From Terriglobia bacterium (GTDB lineage Bacteria > Acidobacteriota > Terriglobia > Acidiferrales > UBA7541), in assembly GCA_020073485.1 (NCBI GenBank), contig JAIQFB010000012.1, positions 105,844 through 169,843 on the forward strand: a stretch of DNA of 64,000 nt, written 5' to 3'. The position numbers and the translations under genes are program-made. A model generated the notes under the pieces. The model was not told the origin of the DNA. It saw only the letters and a program-made list of their open reading frames with translations, and searched no databases. Below are positions 45,645 to 53,944 of this stretch, piece by piece. Within the stretch, counting starts at the first letter, position 1. Each line of letters begins with the position of its first letter.

Positions 45645-47389
45645 GCGAGCGCAAGGAAATGTCGACCGAAACCCGCTCGCTGATCGCGGCCGTGCTTTGC
45701 CTGCTGGTGATCGCGGGATGGTCGCTGATCTACAAGCCGCCGCAGCCTGCTCCTGCTCCGACCAATCCGAATCCCCCGGCGGCCAATCAAGTGAAGCCCG
45801 CACCGGCGGCTCCGGCCATGGCTGGCGCGAAACCCGCCGCTCCAGCCGCTCCCGCTACCATTCGCGCGGCGGGCGAGGAACGCTCCATCGTGATCGAAAG
45901 CGACCTCTACCGCGTGGAGATTTCCAATCGCGGCGCCGTGGTGCACAGCTGGCAGCTCAAGAAATTTACAGACGACAACAAGCCTCCGCGCACGCTCGAT
46001 CTGGTTCACGCCGACGCCGCGCAGCAGTCCGGAAGCTGGCCGCTTTCTCTCGCGCTCGACGACCCCAATCAAGAAACGGCCGTCAATAACGGGCTGTTTG
46101 AAATTGCTTCCTCCGGCAGTGTGCCAAGTCCTGGGGCCGTGCTGCATGCCCCCGCGGACATCACCCTGGCCTGGAGCGACGGCCACCTGGAAGTCACTAA
46201 ACATTTGAAATTCAACGAGAGCTACATCGTCTCCGTGGAAACCTCGGTGAATTTCGACGGAAAACCCCTGCAGGCCGGTATTGGCTGGGCCGGCGGGTTC
46301 GGCGATGCCACCGCTTACCGCGCCGCTCTGCAGACGCAAGTGTTCAACAGCGCCGCGGGCAAGCTCAACACGCTTGCCGCGAAAAACCTGGGTAAGTCCG
46401 GCCAGACCACCGTGCGCGCCGCCGTGCCGGGAACGTTTGATTTTGTCGGCATCGAAGACCTCTATTTCGCCGCCACGTTTATGCCCGCGTTCACCGCGCA
46501 CGGCGATGTGGCGGAAACGCCGATCACACTGTCGGGCTGGACCCTGCCGCACAGCACCACCATCGACGGAAAGACCGAAACCGAAAACGTGCCGCAAATG
46601 GCCGCGGGGACTGGCGCGGCCGGTCCGCTGAATCTTCGCATGTACGTCGGCCCCAAGAGCATCGATGGATTGAAGGCGGTTCGCCCGCCGCTGAACGGCC
46701 TGGTTCAATTCGGCTGGTGGGGCTTCATTGCCGAGCCTTTGTTTTATTCGCTGCGATGGATGCATCAATACATCACCAACTATGGCTGGGCCATCGTGGC
46801 CATCACCATCGCCATCAACATGGTGATGTTCCCGCTCAAAGTGAAGAGCATGCGCGCCATGCTGAAAATGCAGAAGGTCGCGCCGGAAGTCAAAGCCATT
46901 CAGGAACGCTACAAGAAATACTCGATGCGCGACCCCCGCAAGGCCGAGATGAACAAGGAAGTCATGGCCGTGTATTCGCGCGAAGGCATCAATCCGCTCG
47001 GCAGTTGCTGGCCCACGCTGATCCAGATGCCCATCTGGTTCGGCCTCTACCGCATGCTGGCCTACACCATCGAATTGCGCCACGCTCCGTGGATCTGGTG
47101 GATTCACGATCTTTCGGCGCGGGATACCTATTACATTTTGCCGGCCATAATGGCCATCTCCATGTACTTCATGCAGAAGATGACGCCCACCCCGGGCATG
47201 GACCCTGCCCAGGCCAAGATGATGGGCTTGACGCCGCTGATCTTCGGCGGAATGTTTGCATTTTCACCGAGCGGCCTGGCGTTATATATTCTGACCAGTA
47301 ATATTGTCGGAATCGGGCAGCAGTGGTACCTCTACCGGACAACGCCGCCACCGCCAAAACCGTCGCGCGGCCCCGGGAAAAAGAAATAA
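45641..47389 (+). CDS. yidC: Membrane protein insertase YidC
   Basis: Inserts inner-membrane proteins with or without SecYEG. The 582-residue protein is of the long Gram-negative type: an N-terminal transmembrane anchor (LIAAVLCLLVIAGWSLIY), a Pro/Ala linker, the periplasmic P1 beta domain (about 85-345), then the conserved five-helix core with WAIVAITIAINMVMFPLKVKS, KKYSMRDPRKAEMNKE and GINPLGSCWPTLIQMPIWFGLYRML. The C-terminal tail is Lys-rich. The start GTG overlaps the yidD stop (GTGA). Confidence 0.96.
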   Translation: MSERKEMSTETRSLIAAVLCLLVIAGWSLIYKPPQPAPAPTNPNPPAANQVKPAPAAPAMAGAKPAAPAAPATIRAAGEERSIVIESDLYRVEISNRGAVVHSWQLKKFTDDNKPPRTLDLVHADAAQQSGSWPLSLALDDPNQETAVNNGLFEIASSGSVPSPGAVLHAPADITLAWSDGHLEVTKHLKFNESYIVSVETSVNFDGKPLQAGIGWAGGFGDATAYRAALQTQVFNSAAGKLNTLAAKNLGKSGQTTVRAAVPGTFDFVGIEDLYFAATFMPAFTAHGDVAETPITLSGWTLPHSTTIDGKTETENVPQMAAGTGAAGPLNLRMYVGPKSIDGLKAVRPPLNGLVQFGWWGFIAEPLFYSLRWMHQYITNYGWAIVAITIAINMVMFPLKVKSMRAMLKMQKVAPEVKAIQERYKKYSMRDPRKAEMNKEVMAVYSREGINPLGSCWPTLIQMPIWFGLYRMLAYTIELRHAPWIWWIHDLSARDTYYILPAIMAISMYFMQKMTPTPGMDPAQAKMMGLTPLIFGGMFAFSPSGLALYILTSNIVGIGQQWYLYRTTPPPPKPSRGPGKKK

Positions 47390-47413
47390 AATGCACGGCA
47401 ATCAGGAGTATCG

Positions 47414-47941
47414 ATGACGCCGGTGTCTCACCCGAAACTTGTCGTGGACGGAAAGCTGGATCATGCGGCGGCCACGGCCGAATTGCGCCGCTGCGTGGAC
47501 ACGCTTTTGCGCAAGGGGCGCTTCGAACTTTCCTACGAGATACACACAACCAAGCCAGCTGCCACTCCGGACCTGGAAAATCCCGAAATCCTCGTCGTAT
47601 TCAAAGGGCGCCATCTGGATTTGCTCCTGGAACACAACGCGGAGTTGCTCAAGGCTTTTGAGCACATCGCTCTGCGCTGGTTGTGGCTCGATCCACAGTT
47701 CTACAGCCGCATCCGCTTCGACGCAGGCGATTACCGCGGAGCGCGCATTGAGGAATTGAAGCTTTCCGCCCACGTGGCCGCCGAGCGCGTGCGTGAATCG
47801 CATGCCCCCTTCCGGTTTAACGCCATGTCCGCGCGGGAACGCCGCATCCTGCACCTGGTTTTGAAGGAAGAAGCCGGAGTGCGCACCGCGAGCGAAGGCG
47901 TGGGCGACGAACGCCAGGTGGTTGTCTACCCGGCGGAGTAA
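47414..47941 (+). CDS. jag: R3H domain RNA-binding protein Jag/KhpB (lacks Jag_N)
   Basis: A 175-residue KH-R3H protein that in Gram-positives binds RNA together with KhpA. The C-terminal R3H domain (about residues 138-174, with SARERRILHLVLKE and VGDERQVVVYP) is clear; the part before it is a KH-like fold (FELSYEI, ILVVFKGRHLDLLLEHNAELLKAF). The N-terminal Jag_N domain of many homologues is absent. It follows yidC after 24 nt, the conserved order. Confidence 0.88.
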   Translation: MTPVSHPKLVVDGKLDHAAATAELRRCVDTLLRKGRFELSYEIHTTKPAATPDLENPEILVVFKGRHLDLLLEHNAELLKAFEHIALRWLWLDPQFYSRIRFDAGDYRGARIEELKLSAHVAAERVRESHAPFRFNAMSARERRILHLVLKEEAGVRTASEGVGDERQVVVYPAE

Positions 47942-47959
47942 GGGATTGCCCCGCCGGCG

Positions 47960-49213
47960 TTATTCCGGCCTTCTGAATCCGTGAGAAATTATATTTCCTG
48001 CGGCATCAAACACGATCTGAAATGTAAATCCTGGAGCGTTGACGCGCGATTCCGCCCCCGGGCTTGCGGACTGCAGGTCATCGTTCCACTTCTGAAAATT
48101 CTGCCGGAAGAAACGCACATCGGTGACTTCCGCCACGGTGTTTCCGCGAACCCGTTGCACCTGCCAGACGGGAAATCGCGCGAACCATAGGTAAACCTGC
48201 ACGTCCCGCAGGGTTTTTGCTTCTGCTACATATCGATTCGAGTCTGCTGCGGCGTAAAGTTCCGTGCTTTCCAGTTTTCCACTCGGGAGCCGGAATGTGG
48301 TGCGCCACACGCCATCGGGCGTAGTGACCACACCGGCCCAATGCGTTAGAGTCGGCGGCAGCGGCAGCGCGCCCAGGCTTTGCACTTGCAAATGCTGCGA
48401 GGCCGCAAACTTGGCTGTGCTGGCCATAGCGCTCCGGTGAGCCCAGGCGGCGCACGCCAAGTAAGCGCATAGCGCTGCCATCGCGACGCGAGACCAGCTC
48501 GCTCTCTTCCAGCGAAATCCCGCCCCGCGTATGCGCGGCGCAAAAAACAGCACCGCAACTTTTGCGCTTGCAACTCCCGCCACCCACGCCGGAAATCCGA
48601 ATCCCGAAACTGCCGCGAATCCGTAAACCCCCAATGCGCCCCCGGACAGAGCGATCCACGTGATCCCTGCGCGCCGCGCGAATTTTGCGGGCTCGCGATA
48701 GCACCAGGCGGCCAGTTGTGGCGCCAGGGCAATTGCACTGAATGTAAAATCGATGATGAAAAGCCAGTCCCACGCCATACGCGAGTAGTTCAGAGGACTC
48801 CACGTCATCGTGCCGAAACTTGTCAACACGTCCAGAAAGACGTGAGACGAAAGCCCAACCGCATAAATTCCGGCCAGCTTCGCAAAAGGCGGCGCCTCCC
48901 ATCGCAACCGCCTCGCCAGGGGCAGTGACACCGCAGCTAGCAGCAACGCCCACACTGGCAGCATGACAAGCGAATGCGTGATGTTCCGATGCCATTCCAT
49001 AATGGCGAGCGGGTTTCGCGCCAGAGGTCCCGCGAAGATGTCAATGTCGGGGAAGATCGAACCGATTGTGCAGGCCGCAATGGCGGCCTTTGCCGTGGCG
49101 GAACTCATAGCCGCGGGCCTTCCGCCGGAACCGAAGTTGGCGGGCTCATCTCTTCCGGCAAAAAAAGCTCTGCCGGCCAACGCGCCCACAATTCCGTGCG
49201 TGATCGTGTCCAT
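47960..49213 (-). CDS. Membrane-bound metal-dependent hydrolase (YdjM/DUF457-like)
   Basis: A 417-residue membrane protein. The N-terminus MDTITHGIVGALAG and FPDIDIF, then HRNITHSLVMLP, carry the His and Asp residues conserved in the LexA-regulated YdjM family of putative membrane hydrolases. About five spans are followed by a soluble C-terminal part (about residues 280-417) with beta-rich sequence. The convergent jag gene ends 18 nt away. Where mnmE would usually follow jag, this gene is found instead. Activity in the family is unproven. Confidence 0.83.
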   Translation of the reverse strand: MDTITHGIVGALAGRAFFAGRDEPANFGSGGRPAAMSSATAKAAIAACTIGSIFPDIDIFAGPLARNPLAIMEWHRNITHSLVMLPVWALLLAAVSLPLARRLRWEAPPFAKLAGIYAVGLSSHVFLDVLTSFGTMTWSPLNYSRMAWDWLFIIDFTFSAIALAPQLAAWCYREPAKFARRAGITWIALSGGALGVYGFAAVSGFGFPAWVAGVASAKVAVLFFAPRIRGAGFRWKRASWSRVAMAALCAYLACAAWAHRSAMASTAKFAASQHLQVQSLGALPLPPTLTHWAGVVTTPDGVWRTTFRLPSGKLESTELYAAADSNRYVAEAKTLRDVQVYLWFARFPVWQVQRVRGNTVAEVTDVRFFRQNFQKWNDDLQSASPGAESRVNAPGFTFQIVFDAAGNIISHGFRRPE

Positions 49214-49368
49214 CGTTAGCGTTTCATTGGAATTTTCGGAATTAGGTCGAGTCAGATTCTAGCTGGTGCGACGGGAACTATTCAAATCTGCGCGCGGGCT
49301 CCAGTTCACATTTCATTGACGTCGAGGCAAAGCGCCGGGTATGGCCATTTCTGACTCTCCCGGGATTT

Positions 49369-49782
49369 CTATGCCTGCTGCGATGCACGGATCGGGATGG
49401 TCAGCGGCTTTGTGGATTCCGATGCCGCGAGCATGTGGCAGCGCCCGTCAAAAATACCTCCAGGCTCGATCATGAGGCACGGTGTGTGGACTTCGCCGGT
49501 AACAACGCCCTTTGCCTGAATTTCAACCCGCCCCTTGGCAAAGATCACTCCGTCGAACTTCCCTGCGATGACCACGTGATTTCCTTCAATCTGACCTTCG
49601 ACGCGAGCGCCTTCTCCCAGGATCAGGCTGTGGCTGGACAATAAATTGCCCTTCATTTGCGCGTCAATGCGAAAGACGCCTGAGGCTTCCAAGGTTCCTT
49701 CAAAGTGGACGCCCTTATCCAGGAATCCTGTAAACTCCCGGCTTTCCGAATCCTTACCCTGTCCTTTGGATCGCCATTGCAT
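49369..49782 (-). CDS. Bactofilin
   Basis: Polymer-forming cytoskeletal protein of 137 residues. The central right-handed beta-helix (about residues 20-115) shows the short repeating pattern of bactofilins: FLDKGVHFEGTLEASGVFRID, KGNLLSSHSLILGEGARVEGQI, VVIAGKFDGVIFAKGRVEI, ending GGIFDGRCHMLA. The tails are short. Bactofilins form filaments at the membrane or poles; in Myxococcus they scaffold ParAB. The gene lies 166 nt downstream of parB, on the same strand, so parA-parB-bactofilin may be one unit. Confidence 0.93.
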   Translation of the reverse strand: MQWRSKGQGKDSESREFTGFLDKGVHFEGTLEASGVFRIDAQMKGNLLSSHSLILGEGARVEGQIEGNHVVIAGKFDGVIFAKGRVEIQAKGVVTGEVHTPCLMIEPGGIFDGRCHMLAASESTKPLTIPIRASQQA

Positions 49783-49948
49783 CAGGAACCCCCAGATTGC
49801 ATGATCGCAATCTTGCAGATCATCAAATTCTACATTCTATTGCCCGATTCCGTACTCTAAAATCAGTCGCTAGTGACCTGCCATGTACTCGGCTCCGCCG
49901 AACTGCTTCGAGAGAACAGAAGCTCGCTAATATACTACGTACATAGTA

Positions 49949-50866
49949 TTAAGCCATCAGGCGTTCGTATAGTCCATTGAGCTGCTCTTCATCGTAAAAC
50001 TCCAGGACCAGCTCCCCCGCGCGTCCCTTGGCCGGCATTCGCAGCGTGACTCGCGTTCCAATGTGTTTCTGCAGGTCGTCGATGGCCACCTGGCGGTTGG
50101 GATCCTGGGTTTCGAGCAGCGCCTGGTGGGATCGTCCGCGGGCCCGGCGTGTTGCCATTTTTTCCAGCTGTCTGACCGTCAGCTTTCCGCGAGAAGCTTT
50201 TTGCGCCAGGTCCATTCGTAATTTGGGATCCGCGATCGCCAGCAGCGCGCGGCCATGCCCAGCGCTCATCTTTCCTTCTTCGATCCATTCGAGGAACGTT
50301 TCATCCAGGGAGAGAAGACGCACGGAGTTGGCTACGGTTGCGCGGTCCTTGCCCGTGCGCGTCGCCACTTCATCCTGTGTGAGGTGAAATTGGTCCATGA
50401 GGCGCTCAAACGCCCGCGCCTGCTCGATGGGGTTCAGATCCTCGCGCTGGATGTTTTCGACAAGCGTGAGCTCCAGAGCCTGCTCGTCGCCAACCTCCCG
50501 CAGCACCACGGGCACGCGGAGAAGTTGCGCGCGCTGCGCGGCGCGCCACCGCCGCTCTCCCGCGATGAGCTGATAGCGCCCGCCAATTTTTCGCACTACG
50601 AGAGGCTGAATGATTCCGCTCGACCGGATCGATTGTGCCAGCTCCTCAAGCGCCGTTTCCGCGAACCTGGTGCGCGGTTGGTACGGGCTGGGGTCCAGCA
50701 GATCGATATCGACTTGGAGCGGGCCTCCGGTTACGGTTGGCGCCAGTGCCGGCGCTGCTGCGGTGGCATGGCCTGACGACGTTGCTGCCGGGCCTGGTTG
50801 AGGCGGTGCTGCCTCAGAATCACGAATCAGGGCTCCCAGCCCCCTTCCCAATGCGTTTCTCGCCAC
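49949..50866 (-). CDS. parB: Chromosome partitioning protein ParB
   Basis: CTP-dependent DNA clamp that loads at parS. The 305 residues show an N-terminal ParA-interaction motif (RNALGRGLGALIRD), the CTP-binding blocks GERRWRAAQRA and ENIQREDLNPIEQA, the helix-turn-helix LTQDEVATRTGKDRATVANSVRLL and a C-terminal dimerisation helix. The ATG at 50866 lies inside parA, giving a 47-nt overlap. The operon order is parA-parB, and two parS sites lie just upstream of parA. Confidence 0.96.
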   Translation of the reverse strand: MARNALGRGLGALIRDSEAAPPQPGPAATSSGHATAAAPALAPTVTGGPLQVDIDLLDPSPYQPRTRFAETALEELAQSIRSSGIIQPLVVRKIGGRYQLIAGERRWRAAQRAQLLRVPVVLREVGDEQALELTLVENIQREDLNPIEQARAFERLMDQFHLTQDEVATRTGKDRATVANSVRLLSLDETFLEWIEEGKMSAGHGRALLAIADPKLRMDLAQKASRGKLTVRQLEKMATRRARGRSHQALLETQDPNRQVAIDDLQKHIGTRVTLRMPAKGRAGELVLEFYDEEQLNGLYERLMA

Positions 50867-51620
50867 TGGAGATGACCTCCTTTGAAAGATTTATGTAGGC
50901 TTCCGCGCCTTTACTATGAATGTCGTAGAAATGGATCGGTTTGCCGTGGCTGGGCGCTTCGGCCAGGCGCACATTCCTGGGTATCACGGATTGAAATACT
51001 TGCGCCCCAAAGAAACTCCGAAGGTCTGAAGCTACCTGCCGGGAGAGCGTGGTCCGTTCGTCATACATGGTGAGGACGATACCCTCGATTTCAAGGTCCG
51101 GGTTCAAAGTCCTGCGGATCTTCATCAGCGTGTCTAGGAGTTCGGACACACCCTCAAGGGCAAGATACTCGCATTGGATGGGAACGAGCACGGAATCAGC
51201 GGCGGTCAGGGCATTGAGAGTGAGAAGGCCCAGCGCGGGAGGACAATCCATGATGATGTAGGCGTAGTTGTCCTTGATCTGCTGGAGCAACTTCTTCAAT
51301 TGATATTCCCTATTTTCAGCGCTGACGAGTTCAACCTCGGCACCGACCAGATTTTTGTCGGCGGGGATCAGATCGAGGCCTTCGACTTGCGTTTTGATAA
51401 TGATCTTTTCCAAGGGTTCCCCGAGGATCAGCGCCTGGTAAAGAGTTCGCCTTGCTGGGTCCTTAGGAAATCCTATGCCGGAGGTCGTGTTTCCTTGCGG
51501 GTCGCAATCGATCAGCAGAGTCCGCTGCTCGGAAATCGCCAGCGATGCGGCGAGATTAATTGCAGTGGTTGTCTTGCCCACTCCGCCCTTTTGATTGGCA
51601 ACGGCAATAATGCGGCCCAA
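50820..51620 (-). CDS. parA: Chromosome partitioning ATPase ParA
   Basis: Walker-type ATPase that moves ParB-parS complexes. The deviant Walker A KGGVGKTTTAINLAAS is near residue 11, the A' motif DCDPQGNTTSGIG near 40, and the Walker B region YIIMDCPPALGLLTLNALTAAD near 119. 266 residues, normal length, no N-terminal extension. Its 3' end overlaps parB. Confidence 0.96.
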   Translation of the reverse strand: MGRIIAVANQKGGVGKTTTAINLAASLAISEQRTLLIDCDPQGNTTSGIGFPKDPARRTLYQALILGEPLEKIIIKTQVEGLDLIPADKNLVGAEVELVSAENREYQLKKLLQQIKDNYAYIIMDCPPALGLLTLNALTAADSVLVPIQCEYLALEGVSELLDTLMKIRRTLNPDLEIEGIVLTMYDERTTLSRQVASDLRSFFGAQVFQSVIPRNVRLAEAPSHGKPIHFYDIHSKGAEAYINLSKEVISSGEKRIGKGAGSPDS

Positions 51621-51673
51621 ATGGATATCCTCGCCGGGCAGAACTTAACACACTAATCGGAGATTGTGCAAAT

Positions 51674-51689
51674 TGTTTCACGTGGAACA
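51674..51689. promoter_or_regulatory. parS site 1
   Basis: TGTTTCACGTGGAACA differs from the consensus parS TGTTTCACGTGAAACA at one position. It lies 54 nt upstream of the parA start, so ParB binding could also repress parAB. Confidence 0.85.
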
Positions 51690-51820
51690 ATCGAATCACT
51701 ATTTTTTCGCGAATTTCAACTATGGACGATTCGCTTACGGCACTCTTCAGTTTCCTGCGGGAACGCAGGCATCCGTGGAGATCGGGTTGAAAATGCGACA
51801 GCGGTCTTCACCGGAGAAAT

Positions 51821-51836
51821 TGTTCCACGTGGAACA
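51821..51836. promoter_or_regulatory. parS site 2
   Basis: TGTTCCACGTGGAACA is a perfect 16-bp palindrome matching the parS pattern, 132 nt from site 1, between rsmG and parA. Flanking bases extend the palindrome (TTGTTCC...GGAACAA). Confidence 0.88.
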
Positions 51837-51870
51837 ATTCATTTATTTAGGCTAGCAAATCCAGGGCCCA

Positions 51871-52530
51871 TCACTGGCTCTCGCCAACATACCGTCCAAC
51901 GAGGATAAATCTCCGCTGTGATTGCGGAATGCGAGCAGGCGGATTCCAGATCCATCCTTTGGAATTCGTAATACTCGTGATGTCCTCGCCGCCCACCCAA
52001 AGGAGCAGGTGTCCGCGGCGCGACAATGCTGTTCTGGCCCAGCGAAGTATCCGCGGAAAACCGCCGACGGCTCGAGCGGTTATGAAATTCGCGAAATCCC
52101 GCTCGGCCCGGATTTCCTCGAACCGCAGGGGAAGAACTTCGGCATCAGGCAATTCCAGGGTTCTTATTACCTCAGCCAAAAAGGCGCATTTTTTTTTGTT
52201 CGATTCAACGAGCGTCAGCTGGATCTGGGGGCAAAAAATCTTTAGCGCCAGGCCAGGAAAACCGGCTCCGGAACCAATGTCGACCAGCCGACCGTTTTCC
52301 ACAGGCAGGAGTGATGCGGCAAACATGGACTCGCCAAAGTGCCGGCCGACGATCTCGACTGGATCTGTGACGGTCGTCAGGCTCGTCAACCGGTTCCACT
52401 TCAGCAGTAGGCGCCCGTATTCCTGCACCTTTGCACATTGATCATCAGACAGGATAATGCCGAATGGCTTGAGGGTGGCCAGAATTTGCTGAGGGCTGAT
52501 TTCCGAGTTGGCTGGATTCGGCACGGGCAT
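51871..52530 (-). CDS. rsmG: 16S rRNA (guanine(527)-N7)-methyltransferase
   Basis: Methylates G527 of 16S rRNA with SAM (GidB). The 219-residue protein has the N-terminal LLKWNRLTSLTTVTDPVEIVGRHFGES segment, the SAM motif LVDIGSGAGFPGLALKIF near residue 80 and ESNKKKCAFL afterwards. The ATG at 52530 overlaps the stop of the preceding CPBP gene as TGATG, so they are coupled; an upstream extension to 52623 is unlikely. Position next to parAB is conserved near bacterial origins. Confidence 0.94.
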   Translation of the reverse strand: MPVPNPANSEISPQQILATLKPFGIILSDDQCAKVQEYGRLLLKWNRLTSLTTVTDPVEIVGRHFGESMFAASLLPVENGRLVDIGSGAGFPGLALKIFCPQIQLTLVESNKKKCAFLAEVIRTLELPDAEVLPLRFEEIRAERDFANFITARAVGGFPRILRWARTALSRRGHLLLWVGGEDITSITNSKGWIWNPPARIPQSQRRFILVGRYVGESQ

Positions 52531-53264
52531 CAGGCTTTCCTGAGCAATCTGGGGACGTAGAGGCCCACGAGTAAATCCACTGCAGCATGAGCCACGATCG
52601 ATGGTAGCAAGGTGCCGCTCCAAATCCGCAACCCGGAGAAAATCATAGATACTACAAACGTAGTAATAATGCCTCTCCGCCCCTGGTACAAATGCGCTAC
52701 GGCAAACCAGAGGGAGGATATGCAGCTGGCAAAGAAGATCGCTCCAGACGCGCTGGAAAAGAACCTTGCGAATAATGCCCAGATAAATCCGCGATACAGA
52801 AATTCTTCGGAAAGGCCCGCCGTGCAGGCCAGCACCGCGAATAGCGAAGCTTCGGACCAGGTTCGCGGCATGATTTTCTCAGTGATGCGAAACAGCGCTC
52901 CCCGCTTTTCCACGGGGAGTTGCACCATCTTTCGTAATCCGGCGGTCTGGCCGGCGCACAGGAGTAAAGTGGCACCGCAAGTCGCCCATGCCGCTCGCCA
53001 CGGATCAGCGATCGACAAGCCGAGCTCCGCGTGATTCATTCCCCGGGCCAGCGCTCTCCAGAAGACCAGCCCTGCGATCAGCCATTGAAAAAAGATGGTG
53101 GACCCATAGAGCGAAAGCCTGCCGGAGGAGCCCAAGTCCTCCTTCTTCATCAGGCGCCCCACGCGGACCGTACCACGCCAGGGAATCAGCACGCCAAGCG
53201 CTGCAAGAATCAGGGCAAAATCCCATGGAATTGTCGCGAAGGTCACAGGTGGGAATAGAACCAC
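52530..53264 (-). CDS. CPBP family intramembrane metalloprotease
   Basis: Polytopic Abi/CAAX-protease-like protein of about 244 residues with six or more spans. The catalytic motifs are SEEFLYRGFIWALFAR (EExxxR) near residue 145 and the two His-containing helices FAVAHLYQG and IVAHAAVDLLVGLY. The open frame reaches 53390 but that overlaps the neighbouring gene; the GTG at 53264 is preferred, though no clear ribosome site precedes it. It is translationally coupled to rsmG. Substrate unknown. Confidence 0.85.
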   Translation of the reverse strand: MVLFPPVTFATIPWDFALILAALGVLIPWRGTVRVGRLMKKEDLGSSGRLSLYGSTIFFQWLIAGLVFWRALARGMNHAELGLSIADPWRAAWATCGATLLLCAGQTAGLRKMVQLPVEKRGALFRITEKIMPRTWSEASLFAVLACTAGLSEEFLYRGFIWALFARFFSSASGAIFFASCISSLWFAVAHLYQGRRGIITTFVVSMIFSGLRIWSGTLLPSIVAHAAVDLLVGLYVPRLLRKA

Positions 53265-53296
53265 GTTTTCATGGGTGTACGCAAGGCGCGGAGCAA

Positions 53297-53701
53297 TCAG
53301 GCGGCGGTGCGGGAGGCCCGGCGCGGGGGAGGATTCTGTTCCAGCGCCAAACGCATAATGCGTTCCGCTTCGACCGGCTCGGGCGGGCACGCAATGTAGT
53401 CGAAGGCTCCGGCGCTAAGTGCGCGAATATAGGCATCCCAATCGGCGAGGTGAGAAAGCACGATGACCGGAATGCCGCCGGTTGCAGCGGACAGGACACG
53501 GATGGCCGTGCGAAGATTGCAATCCGGCAATTCATCGTCGCAAAGCACGAATTGGAAAACCTGGCGTTCCACCAACGCCCGCGCATCCGTCAGAGAAGTA
53601 GACAGCAAATAGGGCAGGCCAACGCGCCGCACAACTTCGATCGCTTTATCGCTTTGCGCGGGTTCGGAGCAAACGATCAACACGGGAGCGGTGTTCAGCA
53701 T
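53297..53701 (-). CDS. Single-domain receiver-like protein with altered active site
   Basis: A 134-residue CheY-like protein. The fold is readable: VLIVCSEPAQSDK for strand 1, FQFVLCDDELPDCNL for strand 3 with the phospho-acceptor Asp, VIVLSHLADWDAY with the switch Ser, and GAFDYIACPPEPVE at strand 5. The acidic pair after strand 1 (normally DD) reads CSE, and the invariant Lys of KP reads Cys, so phosphorylation may be lost. The ATG at 53701 is separated by 32 nt from the CPBP start downstream, so these may be cotranscribed. Confidence 0.78.
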   Translation of the reverse strand: MLNTAPVLIVCSEPAQSDKAIEVVRRVGLPYLLSTSLTDARALVERQVFQFVLCDDELPDCNLRTAIRVLSAATGGIPVIVLSHLADWDAYIRALSAGAFDYIACPPEPVEAERIMRLALEQNPPPRRASRTAA

Positions 53702-53944
53702 CGCTCACCTCCTGAGCGTGCAATTCCCCAAGTTCATCAAGAGAAAACTCCCCATGTGCTGGATTATACGCTCAGGCGCGCATGCCGCAAGAACTACCCG
53801 CGCTACTTCGTGGAAAATGTTTGCGGACTATTCCGTCAACCTGAGGCCCCTTGCCACCCAGCCGGTTCGGGGAAACGCCGGGCTAGGAAGACGCGCGGGC
53901 TTCGTGGCAGTATTTGCGAGCCGGGTGAAGGAAGCGGTCAAGAG

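Noticed and set aside
45449..47107. Open frame of about 550 codons opposite yidC
   Set aside because: yidC is certain on the plus strand; the opposite frame has no recognisable domain.
49932..49949. Palindrome ATACTA-CGTACA-TAGTAT at the parB 3' end
   Set aside because: Short, AT-rich and overlapping the stop codon; no second copy and no terminator features, so not called as an operator.
52988..53944. Long N-terminal extension of the pseudouridine synthase
   Set aside because: It would cover the CPBP and receiver genes on the other strand; the S4-like domain starts right after the ATG at 53945.
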